From Diploscapter coronatus (lineage: Eukaryota; Nematoda; Chromadorea; Rhabditida; Rhabditidae): a stretch of DNA of 64,000 nt. Below, in pieces: positions 12,881-26,357 of this stretch (within the stretch, counting starts at the first letter, position 1; every line of letters starts with the position of its first letter). Position numbers and translations under genes: made by a program. The notes beneath the pieces are model-generated. The model was not told the origin of the DNA and did no database searches. It saw only the letters and a program-made list of their open reading frames with translations. The stretch spans positions 75,841,249 to 75,905,248 of the forward strand of contig OZ038423.1 of the NCBI GenBank assembly GCA_964036155.1, given 5' to 3'.

Positions 12881-15800
12881 TTGCACTGATTATTCGAGAG
12901 GAGTGCTGAAATATAACTGATAAGATAAGATATTGTAAAAAAAAAACAAACGAAATTCGCAAAGTAAATGTGCACTCGATGAAGGCGGGTGTTTGTGGAC
13001 AAGTATGCAATGCAAATGGTGATGCATGAATTATGGAAACCTTTGGATGGGATACGTAAGCAGAAGGACAGAAGAACATATTCAGCAGAATGGAGTCCAA
13101 TGAAACCAATACAGAAAGGTGGAGAAGTGCGCACCACAATCCAGAGCGAGGAATGAGAACGCAGGGGAGAGATCAGATCTCGTGACAAAACACACGATCT
13201 ATTCTGCGTCTCTGCACCATTCAGCAATAAACACACAACTCTGACTCGGAAAGACAAACGAAGTGTCAGACATGATCCAATTTTCATTCGAACATTCGAG
13301 AATCGTTATCGAGAAGCACGAAAAGCGAGTAGCAAAAGGGAAAATATCGATCGAAAGTGGGAAATGTTGCACAAGCAAGTGAAAGACAATGAAGCGAAGT
13401 TCACGAATTAAACGATGAAAACTAATAAATGAAGGTTGGGAGAGAAGAAATAAATCGAATTCGATATCGAAAATCTTCGTAAATAAATCCACGAACAAGT
13501 TTCTCGAATTCGAAAAATAACGCAGCAGAAACAGAAAGTGCGGTGCGTTTTCGAAATCAATAACGAAAATAAAAGTGTGACGAAAGAGAAATAGCCTGGA
13601 CGAGAGAGGAGAGAACAAGAAGCGAAGATGAAGGAAGGGGGTTGGAAGATCGAAAATTCGAAACGCATGAACTGAACGGTCTGATGGGTGGTGGGTTGGA
13701 AATGACTACGATGCTATGAAATGGAAGAGAGGGGAAGGGGAACAGCAGCGAGGAAGGAAAATCGATCGATTCATTCGACTATGTGCAAATATGAAAATGG
13801 CTATGCGCATAGCCTCTTGTACTCCACACCTACTTTTGCTCTTTTCCCCTACCTCCCTTTCCTACTATCTCCGCAAAAAGTGGGTGTAGAGTGCACAAGG
13901 TCGCTATGCATCCTCTGGGTATTCATCAAATGAACCCAATGAAGACATTTTGCGTGGCTCTTTCAACCAGCTAACTGCCCTACTGCTTGACTGCTAGCAC
14001 TATATCCCCCATCCTCGGCATTCAGCATTCACTTTGCATTCCCCATTTTCCTCCATTCCTACAGCCCTCAGTCCTCTATAAGTCTGCTGTAGCCGCGATT
14101 GTTTTTATTTTTCACCAGCCAAATCATGTTTTTACACGCTCCTGTTGACGAAAATAGGCTAAAATTTGGTGCTGAGATGTCGGAAGAAAACAGAAATTTA
14201 GATAGGAAAACGAGGGATGAAATGAGTGGGACGGTGGAAGCTGCCTGGAGGAAGGACGGGAAGAGCTGCGAATGGATATTTGAATGGGTGGACACACCAT
14301 AAGCGCAGGAAAATGAGATGACTTTCAGTCACAATATTCACACGCCATAAAATAAGCATGAATGGGGCTGATAAAACACTAAATTGAAAAAGTGAAATGA
14401 AAAAGCGAATTGATGAAATGAACATAACCACGATTGATTATAAACTGATGAAGAGAAGGAGGAGAGAAGTGATAAATTGCATCATATTTGTAGCCGATTG
14501 CTGCTACGAGTGGAGAGTGCATGTGAAACGCGAAGAAATACGTGCATCCTAAGCACCGCGTAGAATTGGCGAATCTTACGCAATTCCTGGGAAGTACGCG
14601 AGATTTCGAATTTTCACGTAAAATGGTGCAACACTCAAACATCGCTTATCATAACTTTAATACTTGACATGAAGATAATCTAAAAAAACAATCATTCATA
14701 GGTTGAATATTCGAAGATCTAACGCTAAAATGGATCTGAATGAGTCATATGGGTGAGGGTTTATATAGAGAATGCAATTTCGAATATGTTGTGCATGTCG
14801 AAAAGAATTCGAAAATACGCGTCACAATTAGATAGGCATTTATGAAAAGAAAAGAAGGAATAAACTATTAGACTGAAATTGAATGAAGGAACGCGTCAGA
14901 GAACACGGCAAAGGGCACAGGGCAAACAGCTGAAACTGCTGAAACTGCAGATTCGCACTTATAGCCAGCAGCCACAGCAAAGGAATCGATTCCCTGCCTG
15001 CCTGACTGCCTCACTGACTGCTTGAGTGGCCCTGCCCAGAGGAGAAGAGAGGAAAGATCAGAAACCAGAAGACTCATTCCACCCAACTTGAGACGAATTA
15101 ATTGAAGAAAAACGATGGATATTGAATTTTTGATTCAATAAAAGTTATATTCGAAATTCAAAATGTAAAATATCAAATAAAAACGAAAAACGTGTATATT
15201 TGAAGAGAAAAGCGAAATGAGAGAGAGAGTTTGAGAATGAGATAGAGAGACGCAGACAATGACGAAATATGAAAGAGTTTCGGATTAAAAAGTGAGAAGG
15301 AATTATGGTTGTGATACAGAATTGAAACTATAGTCTAGCACAGAGAAGCATGTTGTATTTTCATGCTGCAAGAATTGTCATCGGATGATAATAAATACTT
15401 GGTTATCACAACTTCATAACAATGCGCAATATTGCATTTGAATAGCGTTATATTTTTAGAGTGTGCAAGTGGTTTTGAAATGAGAAGACTGGTGGAGAAA
15501 ATTTCGCCCATGTGGAAGTTCGATTTTTACAAATTGTGAAAATTTATCAGAAATGCTAATGAAGCTAACAAACTCTAAAGACAATAACACAGAAACGTGT
15601 CAAATTGTTAACGGAATCATCGATTTTGAATAATTACATCGATCTAAAAGTTTGCATCTTGTATCAATACAATGTTCTGTATTTTATCAAATTTCTCATA
15701 ACTAAGAGCACCCACAAAAACTTTATTCCAAAGAGAATACGGAATACAGGGTGTTTTCTACATTGGGAGCCTTGGGACGGCTTTTTTCAAAGGGATTTGC

Positions 15801-15951
15801 GTGTGTTGGAGCGTGAAGTGTGAATGCACTGATGCACTGTGTTGTCTGCTTATGCATAGAATGTGGGTGATTGGAGGAGAGTCGAGAGGGGAAGGAGAAT
15901 TGCAAAGGGAGCGGAGTGCAGAGTACAGAGGGAGGAGAGGGAGACGGACAA
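12881..15951. other. 3-kb region without a recognised gene
   Basis: Lies between the 5' end of the MATH-BTB gene and the 3' end of the AGO gene. It contains purine-rich low-complexity stretches (about 13300-13760 and a GAGAGA run near 15220-15250) and short degenerate CTGCCTGA-like repeats near 14990-15030. The long minus-strand frames around 12783-13668 are rich in Phe, Ser and Leu and look like readings of purine-rich DNA, not protein. The part next to 12880 is probably the promoter and 5' UTR of the MATH-BTB gene. Confidence 0.5.
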
Positions 15952-18900
15952 TCAGACGAAGTACATACGAGATTTGAAGTTCTCGACGACAGAGACGTAG
16001 TCCTGCAGCAGCTGGTCGGAGTTCGAGTAGTTGACGCGACGGCTCTGGTAGTCTTCCACTGCAAAGACATAGTAGTAGACAATAATTATGCACGAATATG
16101 CATCTGACTATCAAATTATTCTCTTAGTGTGACTCACATTCAGCCAGTTCAGCAGGGACATTGCCCGACTTGTGGTGTCTTCTTTTCGGCGAGGGGACGA
16201 GCGAGGAGAGCGTCGACATCATCGATGCGCTCACTGAGCCTGTCTCTGTCGAACTAAAAATCATTCACTCAAATAGCATGGGAATGCGTGATGGCAGACA
16301 ACGAGAAAAAAGCGAGAAATCTCGCACCTTTTTTCAGTCTGCCACCGTGCGCTTTCATGCTATTTCGCATTTTTTCACGCGTCATTTAAAATAAGTCTAT
16401 CCGAAAAGCTAACCCCTGTGCTCGTATTCATAAACGCACTGGGAGATGACTGAGAGCCTCCTAGTGCGTTTATGAATACCGGCGCTGGACAAAATGTTTT
16501 CTTGTATTTGACGAAGTGACTAAACTCTGAAATGTCGTGATATAAGAGCGAGGAGAAGTAAAAATAGTATGAGAAAAGAGAATTCCGTCATTTCGTCAAA
16601 TCCAAGTTAAGCGCGTTTCGTTGTTTCGCCATTTTACAAATTTCTATAATTTCAGCAATTTTATATGTATGGTAAAATGAAAAATACCCCCATTTAAAAG
16701 CTTATTTTTTCGTCTGCAACAATGCTACTATTTTCCCGAATTTCTGACTAGATGAATAGCGCTTGGATGTGAATTTGGACACAACAAATCTGGACTACCT
16801 GTCAGCCTCGTGGACTCCCAACTTCCTCTTGATGTGGCACCTCGCGCGAGTCGCGACCAGATCTGCATAGTAGACGGGGGCTGGAATCGACACAGAACGC
16901 GTGCAGCGACCGTACGTGTGGCACATGCTGAAAGAGATGCCTGAGTAAATCGAGGATTCTGCTGCAATCGTAAGAAATTGTAAAAATGATAGATAATTGA
17001 ACTCGAATTCGCTGCTTTTCCATATAGAACTTAATCCAGCTATCTACAGAGGAAGGTTCGAGTTCGAATTGGATTACAAGAGCTCTATTAGGTTGCCCAC
17101 AATTTCATTCAGGCCTAGTAGAAAGCTGCTAGTTGTCAATTATTCTTTCTTGAAGCAAATTGAAATCAAACGATATATACTTGTACCTATGTAAATGGTA
17201 ATCGATATTTTATCCGGCTATATCATGAATTATTTATCTCAAAAATCCAGGATGAGAAATGTTTCCGTCTTTATGAAAATCTGCATGAAAGTATGGAGTC
17301 ACCCGATAGATTAGCGATTACTTAGATTAATGTCTCAAGAAGAGATTATTGGTAAATTTCGAGTTCTATTCGGCGATTCATTTTGAATGTTATCTTACGC
17401 GTAAGTGATGGCCTGGATTTCATCAGCATTGAACCCGGAATCGTCCCAGAGCACATGGTAACGGGCAGGACGAGAAGTGCCTTGCACGCCGAAGTGCGAG
17501 CACAGATAGAAGTCGAAGCCCTCGGGCGAGACGATGCCTGTGTCTACCTGCAAGGAATATTGAAAGCACGACAAGTTAGAAGTAAATAGCTTCATTTCGT
17601 CGAAAGTAGAAGCATTTTCGATTCAATTTACAAGCAAGGATGGGATCAGGGCTGGTGCAATTTCCGATCAGGGATGGGGTCGGAGTCTGGTTTTAAAATT
17701 TTGATTTAAAAATTTGTATAATCCTGAATGAGATGTGGAACAGATATGTAAAAAGAGCGAATTGAAATCAAAAGTCAACCAAATTGACATACGAATTCTC
17801 CGAGCAGGATTTTCATCCGTTCATGTTTCCAAGTTCGGAAAAGATTAATTTGCTTACAGTAGTGCCTGGAGGGATGTTCCTGGCCTTGCCGACCGTGTCC
17901 TGTGGATTCTTGCAGAACATTCTCGCATGGTGACGTTTCTGCACGACCACATAAGTGACTGGGGGACGGTAGTCGGGGGACAGGATCATGCACGCCGAAC
18001 GGATGCCCTAAATAGAAGAGGATTAATATGGTCAATGATAAAGAGCAGAAAAGTATTGTTCATTCGAAAAATAAAACCGTTGTACGTTCGTAGCGACTTT
18101 TCTAATCTAGCTTTTGTCCTTTTCTTACAAGTATTTTTTAGCTGCGAGTAGAATGTTATCAAGTGATCACATTGTCATAAGTTAATTGAATTAAGTGAAA
18201 CCTCACAAATGCGAGTACTTTTCTCTCAAAGTTGGGATTAAATCAGGGCTGCAACTTTTTATATAATTCTTGTAATATTCCTGTACACAATTTCTTTCTC
18301 CTGGAGAATATAGAAAGATAAAAGTAGTTTTGACGGAATGAACTCATTCTGAATCTCTGGAAGAATTTTTGCACTCATGAATATACAAGAAAAGCACTCA
18401 ATTATTTTCTTGTTATAGCTTACCTTGTCCCTATTTGCAAATGTATGTTAATCTTTCGGAGAAAATTTGATGGAAAATGAAGTTTCCTTATTCTTTCAAG
18501 TTGATAATGTAATTGAATACCTGAATTTCCTCCCTGAGTACTTCAGAGAACTGTCCCTCAGACACTCCATCCCTGTAGACAATGATGCGAGTCGGTTTCA
18601 TGCCCGTGTTCCTGTCAATTCAACAATCATCGTTCATTCCTCCTGTTTTGCTCACTTGAAGAATGCGACGAGTCTCTCGCGCACTGCATCCAGCAGGTAG
18701 ACAATCGATTCCCTGCACTTCCTCTGCACCTTCACATTCGCGCCGTAGGCCTGGGGCAGCAGGTCGATGTTCGCCACGATCTGCAAAAATAATTCATTAG
18801 GCATGTTCTCGAATACCTATCGTTGAAAATTGTGATCCATGTTTTCCTATACTGCTAACTGTTAATTCTTTTCGACGAGCACATCTTTCTTTCTTTTGAA

Positions 18901-21900
18901 AATTCTCCAATTGGTTCGTCGTTCTTCATAGCGAGAAAGGAAGAAACGAATGGAGCAGATAAAGCTTCTCCGAAGCAAAATCCACAAGAAAACCGACGAA
19001 AACAACAATTAGAAAATACACAAGTTGTTTAGAAAAGGATCAGCACTCATTTGATTTGCTTACCGCGGCAACAGAAGGGATGTTCTGCCTCTCTTCTGCC
19101 TGAGTCGGGTGAGTCACGTCGATTCCGACGACGAGAGTCGGCTGGTCGATCACGTATTTGTGCGAGATCTGGTCGGCCACGATTCGAGAGTTGATGCCTC
19201 CCAGCTTCATGTTGATCTGCGATCCGATCAGTTTACATGTCGAGATGAAATTTTAAATTTTGGATTTAAAATATTGCACATTGACCGAGATAGTTTCTCG
19301 CTTTCATACATACATTCACATATTGTTCATGGTTTTTTTTCCCTGGCTAAGCATTTACATATTTTTCATGATTTTTTTTTTTTTTAAATCTTTCGAACCT
19401 TGAGAACAAGATTGGCACAAGTAGCTGCACTGCTGCGAGTGACGTTCTTGAGCAAGACACACTGGCTCATAATGCCGTGAACCATGTCCGAGGCCTCTTT
19501 CACCGTCACTGAAAATCGTGAAGCTCGAGAAGTCATTAAAAATCGTAATTTCCTAATTTTTTATGAAGATCTGCAAAGTCTAACCATATTACATGCTTTC
19601 CTGCCTAGAGATATCGAGCTGTTATAGCATAGATATCATACGGTTTGACTTCTCAATGATCAATTTGGTTGGAAAACGGGATAATTGTAGTGCATCAATC
19701 TCCCATGATATTATCATTTGAAGAATGCCTGTTTATTAGTTCAGGATTAATTTACGGTGATTTGGAGAATATAAGACAGAGATTTGAATAGACCTAGATT
19801 AGTGTTAGCTAGGGAAGAATTTGCATCGTTATTTCACACCATGCTATTATTCTTATTTGTCTAGGACTCCTCAAACTGACTGTAGAGATCGGAATTCTTC
19901 GCGGGCAGAACGACGATGACCAGGTCGCAGTTGGTGCGCGTCTGTTTGTACTCGTTGGCGATCTCGCTGAACAGCATCGACACGTCCTCCTTGTTCCTCC
20001 CGTACTTTACCAGGTCCGGCCACTTCGGGAAGCCCATACCCATTTGAGTTGCCTAAACAACTTGTCATTGAATTAGAAATGGGATTTGGATTTATACAAA
20101 TACAAATCGGTTTTGGTCGATTGTGATTCTTCAACTTTACGAGTCAACTTTGATGGAAAATGACGATTCTGGTTTGCAAGATATTTTCAAAATAGACTAG
20201 CTTTTCTTCTATGCAGGTTATTTGTTGGAGAACGTTCGTGATTAATACACATTTTTAAGAAATTGACAATCCCTCTTTTCTTCTTTTCCCCAAAATGTTA
20301 TAAATCTACCGACACTCGCATACAATTCCACCCGTGGTTGGATTAGAATCTTCCCACCTCACAACATACCTTGTTGTAGAGGGCCTGACAGAATCCCTGC
20401 AGAAGTCCCTGGTCTCTGGGGTTGACGAGTGCAATCATGGAGTAGGACGAGGCCATTGCAGGCACGTAGAGGGTCTGATTGTCCATCGCCCAGGTGCCGT
20501 CTTTAGGAATCACAACTGGGTCCTGCAAATGTGCTCGTGGAAAACTAATTTCGTGAACCAGTGTCTAGAAAAAAATAGCAGCGTTGTAGAGACTGGCATT
20601 GTTTGAAATTTGATTAGGCTAGATTCTTCCAAGGATGGAGGACCCAAATAGAGCTTATTGTGATAACAAGATAAAAGTGACTGGTTCGATTATCATCTTT
20701 TTATTCACCGTAACGATAAATCACATTTGGAATCCACCCTAAATTTTGAAAAATTGGAATTCACAATCCCTCTGGTCACGCCTATCATATTTTTAATCAG
20801 TAGACTTGGTCAAAACATCTCCTTCCTTCACTTACCACCATTCTGGGTCCATCGCCGAAGAGAATGTGAGGAGGGTCGATGACTCGCGCGTTCATCTCGA
20901 ACATGTTCGGGGACACAGTCAGTCCGAATTCCTTAATTTGCAGTAGTTAAAGCCTTTCGTCTAGAGAACCTTGAAACTTATGCTGACTTTTCGATCTTCA
21001 TGCAAATGGCGCTAATGTCAAAATGAGTCTTATTCAACAAAATTAAAAACCGTGACTTGAAGGAATTACGTGTTAAAGATGAGGAGGGAATTGAAGGAAA
21101 TGATTTTTTTGCAAAATATGTCAGAATTTGGAGACTTCATGAAGTGAGTAACCTTGAGGAAAGGGTCAGTGTCGAATCCGGCCTGTTTGCAGAGCAGTTC
21201 GATCCTCTCCTGTCTCTGCTGAGCATCGACTGCAGCAGCCTTGATTATGGCCGAGGTCTGTTTCTCCGACAGCTTCTTGTTGTACTTCTGGGGCGAGTCC
21301 AACTGACAGATCTCCAGGGGAAAGTAGATGTTTCTGCTGAAAACATTCAACATTCAGCATTATGCATTGCGTCGTCTGGAATATTGTTTGTCTTTAGTCA
21401 GATGATCGCCAAATTAGAAATTAGCGAAGAAAAATATAAATTCAGCATTCTTTTCATTTCGTATTGACTGAAAATTTTTAAGTATATCATAATTTACAAA
21501 GCGATATCTTTCGAAATTGCACCACATTTACACAACTTCCGAGAAATAGAGAAGTAATGAAAACCGAGAATAAAAGTCTCAATGACACCATCTTTTTTTC
21601 TTTCATATTCACCAACTCTTTTCATTTTCCTCTTTTCTAAAGGATAAGTTGTGTCAGGTCGTGAAAAGTAGTCATTTTTACGATTTCTTAGAGATTTCTT
21701 AAATAATAAAGCGATCGGCTCGGCATAAATTAAGTAACTGACTTGGGCGGTCCGACGTGGAGACAGGGCAGTTTGGGCCATCTGAGATCCCCGTACTTTT
21801 CAGCAAAGTACTGCGCGACAGTCTTGGTCACCTCCCTTCCATCCTCTGTCTGGCCCTTGAATTGCAGCTGATCGGCGCCCATCTGCAGACTGTTCACTTT

Positions 21901-24900
21901 GTACACGCGCACTGCGCCAGGGCGATGCGTCGAACGGATCTGGAAAGTTGCACCAATATATTGCATTATCAAGCCAGTTTTTATTAAGTATTCGGGAAGA
22001 TACTATGACCTAAAAACTATAAACCTTTCAGTATAAAGGGGCTGATACTTTCTAGGACGTTTGGTAAAAATTATAACCATAGTAAAGCTAAAATCATTCT
22101 ATCCTTGTACTATATCGTGAATTTTATTTCTAAAGAACTTCATTTTAGATCGAGTGAAGCTATCACAAAATTAGGGTATCTTTCCAGAATGATATTTTAT
22201 CATTATTTCGAAAATTGAGCTGATCTGGGAATTTTTTAGAGGCTAAAGAGAATAAGATGCTGCTGTTATTTTATTAGATACTATTTTGAATTTCTATTTG
22301 CAAGGTTAGTGTGTGTATCTAAATCATAGATGTGTAAAAATTGCAATTTGAAACAAATATCGAAAGGTTCTGGAAACGTTTGCTCCAAACCGAAATTGAG
22401 CATTCAGATGCCAAAAATGAAACTTCATCACCTTTATATCTGACACTTTTTCGTTGGGTCTCTGCGCATACCTTGACTCCCTTGACAGCTTCAGCAAGGA
22501 TCTTCATTTCGTGGTTGGAAAGCTGGAAGTCCTTGTAGAGGGTCTCAGGCCTAAGTTCATCGCCTCCGGTGTAGTCGTCTCCCCGTCCATAGGCAGGAGG
22601 ACTGCCTCCTGCTCTCATCGGACTCATCCTGCCAGGGCTGTTTCTGTTTCCATAATTGTTGTAGCCATTGCGCCCTATAATCATTATTTATCAACTGTTT
22701 TTGAACAATGAGCTCTCTCATATAATTCAAGCGTATATTGGAATTCGAATTTCGAGTTTTCGAAATTTTTAGTTCGATAAATCCTTATTTTTATTCTTCA
22801 TATTTAATAAGATTTTCTGTTGTTGTGTGCAATGACAGATGATATTGTTCTTCCGAATTGACTATCAAAATCGTACCTCCTCTCCCTCTCTGAAATCTGC
22901 CTCTTCCGGGACTGAGAGCCTCGGTGCTGGGAGACTGAGGCATGGGCAGCCCATAGCCAGTGGCAGCTCTGTAGGCACTCGCCTTCTCGTTCAGCACGTC
23001 GCACATGAATTGCACCATCGAAATGCGCGCCTTGTAGAATGCAGTGTGGGCCACTGAAAATTCGAATTTTGGAAAATTGTTACTGATGAAATACATCATC
23101 ATTTAGCGGCTTCTTGAAAAGGGCATACAAATATACACTTCTCAAATTTTATGACTAGGAATCGTATTGTTTTGCAAAATATATCATTTTCTGCAACTTT
23201 TTTACTCCAAAAGAGCAATCTGGGCCTAACTAAGGCATATGTAAGAGAAAAATAGAATGAGGAATAATTTTGAACTGAAAGATGCGACCGAAAGGGTTTT
23301 AGGGTTCGAGCGCGTCCCTTTCAAACTCGCCATCAATGTTGAGGAAAGGTCTGAATCCAGTGGCGATGTGTGCAGAGGAGAAGAAGCCAGTCCACATTTC
23401 CTTGCCTCCATCGAGATCCAGGGCCAGGCCGCCGTTGATCGGAATACGGAAGCAGGACGATTTCCAGGGGTAGAAGTTGGCAGAGTTCCTGGAAGGAGTC
23501 TGATCAAAATGGAGGTGGAGAATTTCTTCACAAAGGCTGATGATAAAGTGAAAATTCTCTTGCGAAAGATATGATGTGAGCAGACATTTTGCAATTGAGT
23601 TTTCCTTCATCGCAAACTTCATGTTTTTACTGGATGATATTTGATTCATATTGACGCACTCGATGAAGGGACAGGTGAGAGACTGTCGACAGATGATGTC
23701 GAGAATCTGGATGGGGGCCAGCACGCGCTCGTCCAGATTGTTGGTGCGCGTGCGACGCATCTCGATCAGTACTGGACCCACGCACTGAAAATACACAACA
23801 TTAGGTGGAGTCCGATATCTTACTGATTTCATAGAGCTATCATGAGCTACAGCAATAAAATAACAAGAACTTTTGAATAGAGTATAGAGACAGAAAGACC
23901 TAGCAAATGAAAACTCGGATGAATTTCTACAAATTTTGGACACTAATTACATCAGGATGATGAGCATTGTTCATCGTGGTGCATAAACATGAGATCATAA
24001 CCATTCTAGTCATCCTTATCTATATTCTTTCGGCCATTTTCAGGCCTGTCTCTGCGCGTGTGGCTTATTCACGATCGTACCTGGAAAGACACAGCGCAGT
24101 GAGTGCGCTCGCGACTGTCCTTGGACAGAGACACGTCGGTCTCGAGGCGCATCGAGGCCTTCTCATCGGGGAAGTCGACTCTACGCGAGGAGTAGAGCTG
24201 GTGCGAGCCATCGTAAGCCAGTGCGAAGCGGTTCGCGAAGATGGCAGGGTGGTCGCACACGATTTTCCAGAAGATGTTGCGGTTCTCGTCTCTAAAAATG
24301 TAAATTCATTGTTTCTTGTCGAGAGAGATTGAATCCAGATTCGAAGAGTTGAACATTGGTATTTCATTTCAAATTAGATATCTCAAAATTTTGAATTTCA
24401 AAGTAGCCTGATGAAAACAAACCGTGAAAAGAGCTAGCTAGCCATGTCAGAAAATCGCGCTTTTGATTTTTTTAAGTCTACTTTTTTCTTAAATTTGGAA
24501 TTTCTTGCTATTTTTGACGCGTAGAAGATCTTATTCAAAATTGTGCAGGTGAAAATTTCGGATTTTAACGGAAAAACTTCGAGTAAAGTTTTCTTTCCAC
24601 TTTTATGCACCGCCTTGTCCTAGATCTGATCTTCATGTCAACATCTCCAAGCATTCTTTATCCCATCACCAACCTGTCGAGTTTTCTGGAGCCAGGATGG
24701 TGGACTTCGACGTGGTACTGAATGACCATGGTGTTGGCCTCACGCAGACCAATCTCGAAGAAGTTCGAGCGAATGGCGATGGGTCGGCCGAACTGACCCA
24801 AGCTGGGACGGGAAGCGATTTCGCGCAGATTCATGCAGGCCAGTTCCTGAACACGAATTACTGATTCATAAAAGAAGAAGAAGAAGTACATACTTCAGAT

Positions 24901-25280
24901 AATGATTTGGACAGAAGAAAATTAGACTGATCGCAATCAGTTGTTTCCTAATAAGAATATTGTACCCTGCTCCACACAAACTGCTGTGAAATTCGGTTTT
25001 TGCAAAAGAATCAGTCATTCGTAGATCAAGGCAATGATCGTTTAGTATTTTAAGATCACGATCATTCTACCTCATTGCCAACTTCTCTCCGTATTCTTTG
25101 TATTTTTTTACGTAACGAGAAGTTCCATCGTCTAGCTAGAACTTTTCGTCTTTCACAACTCTAGCATACCTGGAGAAGGAGAGGCGACAAGTCCCTGGGG
25201 GATCCAGTGATGCGAGACGAGGATGAGGGAGACGACTTCCTGGGCGAGGGCGACAGAGACAAGCGCTCTGGGCTGTGCAT
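15952..25280 (-). CDS. AGO-clade Argonaute, 1034 aa, with RG-rich insert before PAZ
   Basis: Small-RNA-guided effector. Exons on the minus strand: 25280-25170, 24846-24674, 24291-24081, 23784-23656, 23499-23331, 23053-22877, 22674-22472, 21939-21743, 21336-21153, 20931-20836, 20522-20370, 20052-19881, 19508-19399, 19216-19064, 18780-18656, 18611-18521, 18007-17858, 17547-17399, 16927-16799, 16253-16138, 16058-15952 (3105 bases). The N-terminus is rich in Ser-Pro. The Argonaute N domain has [13 protein letters not shown] and the linker has [14 protein letters not shown] Gly/Arg-rich insert ([10 protein letters not shown] ... [10 protein letters not shown]) precedes PAZ, which reads through [11 protein letters not shown] and LPCLHVG. 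MID keeps Tyr, Lys, Gln and Lys of the 5'-phosphate pocket. PIWI has [23 protein letters not shown] and YYADLV, giving the tetrad D-E-D-D. It ends KSRMYFV like other AGO proteins. The start follows TTTCAG by 11 bases, suggesting trans-splicing. The intron after 23331 has a GC donor. ALG-type; exact subgroup unresolved. Confidence 0.93.
16424..16479. repeat. miRNA-sized hairpin in an AGO intron
   Basis: TATTCATAAACGCACT at 16425-16440 and AGTGCGTTTATGAATA at 16463-16478 are perfect reverse complements. Pairing continues inward (GGGAG with CTCCT, one G-U), giving about 21-22 paired bases and a 12-base loop. It sits in the intron 16254-16798 of the AGO gene. It could be a small MITE or a short RNA hairpin. 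Confidence 0.7.
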
Positions 25281-26357
25281 TCCGGACGACACTGAAATTC
25301 ACGAAGTTATTCATTTTTCCATCAAGTTTTCAAGTTTTTTTTTGCTTTGATGACAGATTCCACAGAACTTGCACGAGTTTCATGAATTCTGTCGCATCTG
25401 CTCATTTTCTGCTATATGTTGAACAGCATTTCCCCGCAAACCCACTTGTTTTCGCTGCCTCGTTTTCTTCTGGTTCCTGTCGATTTTGAAGAGAACAAGA
25501 CGATAAATGAGGAGCCATTCGACCGATTCCAAGTGTCGACTGCCATTTCAATATTCTAAGTTTGTATCGGCATTAAAATAACGATTTTGCAGTTTTAATC
25601 GCGTGAAACTGAGAATTCCGAAATATTTATCTTTTTCTTAAGAAAATCGTTAGGAGAATTAGAAATTTATTTTAAAAAATCTCAATAACTTTTAAAGCTC
25701 TTTGTGGAATAGAATTTTTCCAAAATTCTTGAATGCTCTTTCTAACGGCAAGCCAATCAAAAGAATTACACCAAGACGAGAACCGCCCACAAATGGAAGC
25801 TACTGTAGGATTACGATAACTATTATATTTTACGGAAATGTACTTATTTTGGAGTTAAAATTTTATCAGACCATCATGAAAAGTCAATATCTTAGTTTGC
25901 CTTAAAAATTATCTCGAAAATACCATATTTTTATATTTTCATCCAAACTTTCGATAATTTTTGCATTTTATTTGATCGATTTTTAAAATTGACCTGTTAT
26001 CCGTTATTCTGCTGGGGCTACCGATGTTGCCGACGTTGTTGTTGTTGCTGTTTTGGTTCAGGCTCTGACTCTATTCTGAAATTTCTCGATTTTTACTAAC
26101 ATCGACTCTTAAATAATAACTCCTTTTGCTATGAAATATCTAGATGTCTATATTTAAAACAAATTAATGATGATATTTTCAATAAACTCTTTGCATTCGG
26201 GAGCTTATATCAGAGCATTCTGATGCATAACTTGCAGGACTCCTGATTCATGTAACGTTGCTCTTCCACTGTGATTCATTTTTTGCTTTGTAAAGGTTAA
26301 TCATATGAGTATTTATTTTTTCAGAGTTTTTCAATGGTTAGATTGAGCGTAAATAAG
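25281..26357. other. Region upstream of the AGO gene
   Basis: Holds the presumed AGO promoter and the 3' flank of membrane-protein copy A. A small Asn/Gln-coding stretch at about 26003-26067 on the minus strand ends in a GT donor, but its reading frame does not join the AGO start exon correctly. The duplicated segment begins at about 26089. Nothing else is recognised. Confidence 0.45.

Noticed and set aside
12783..13668. Overlapping 86-139-codon frames on the minus strand
   Set aside because: Composition mirrors purine-rich DNA, with no domain, splice logic or family pattern.
23299..23943. A 214-codon open frame on the minus strand
   Set aside because: Two AGO exons plus a stop-free 156-base intron; the middle part has no Argonaute similarity and is bounded by good splice sites.
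26003..26067. Asn/Gln-coding segment as an extra first exon of the AGO gene
   Set aside because: Its donor phase does not join the 25280 exon in the Argonaute frame, and the ATG there is already close to a trans-splice site.
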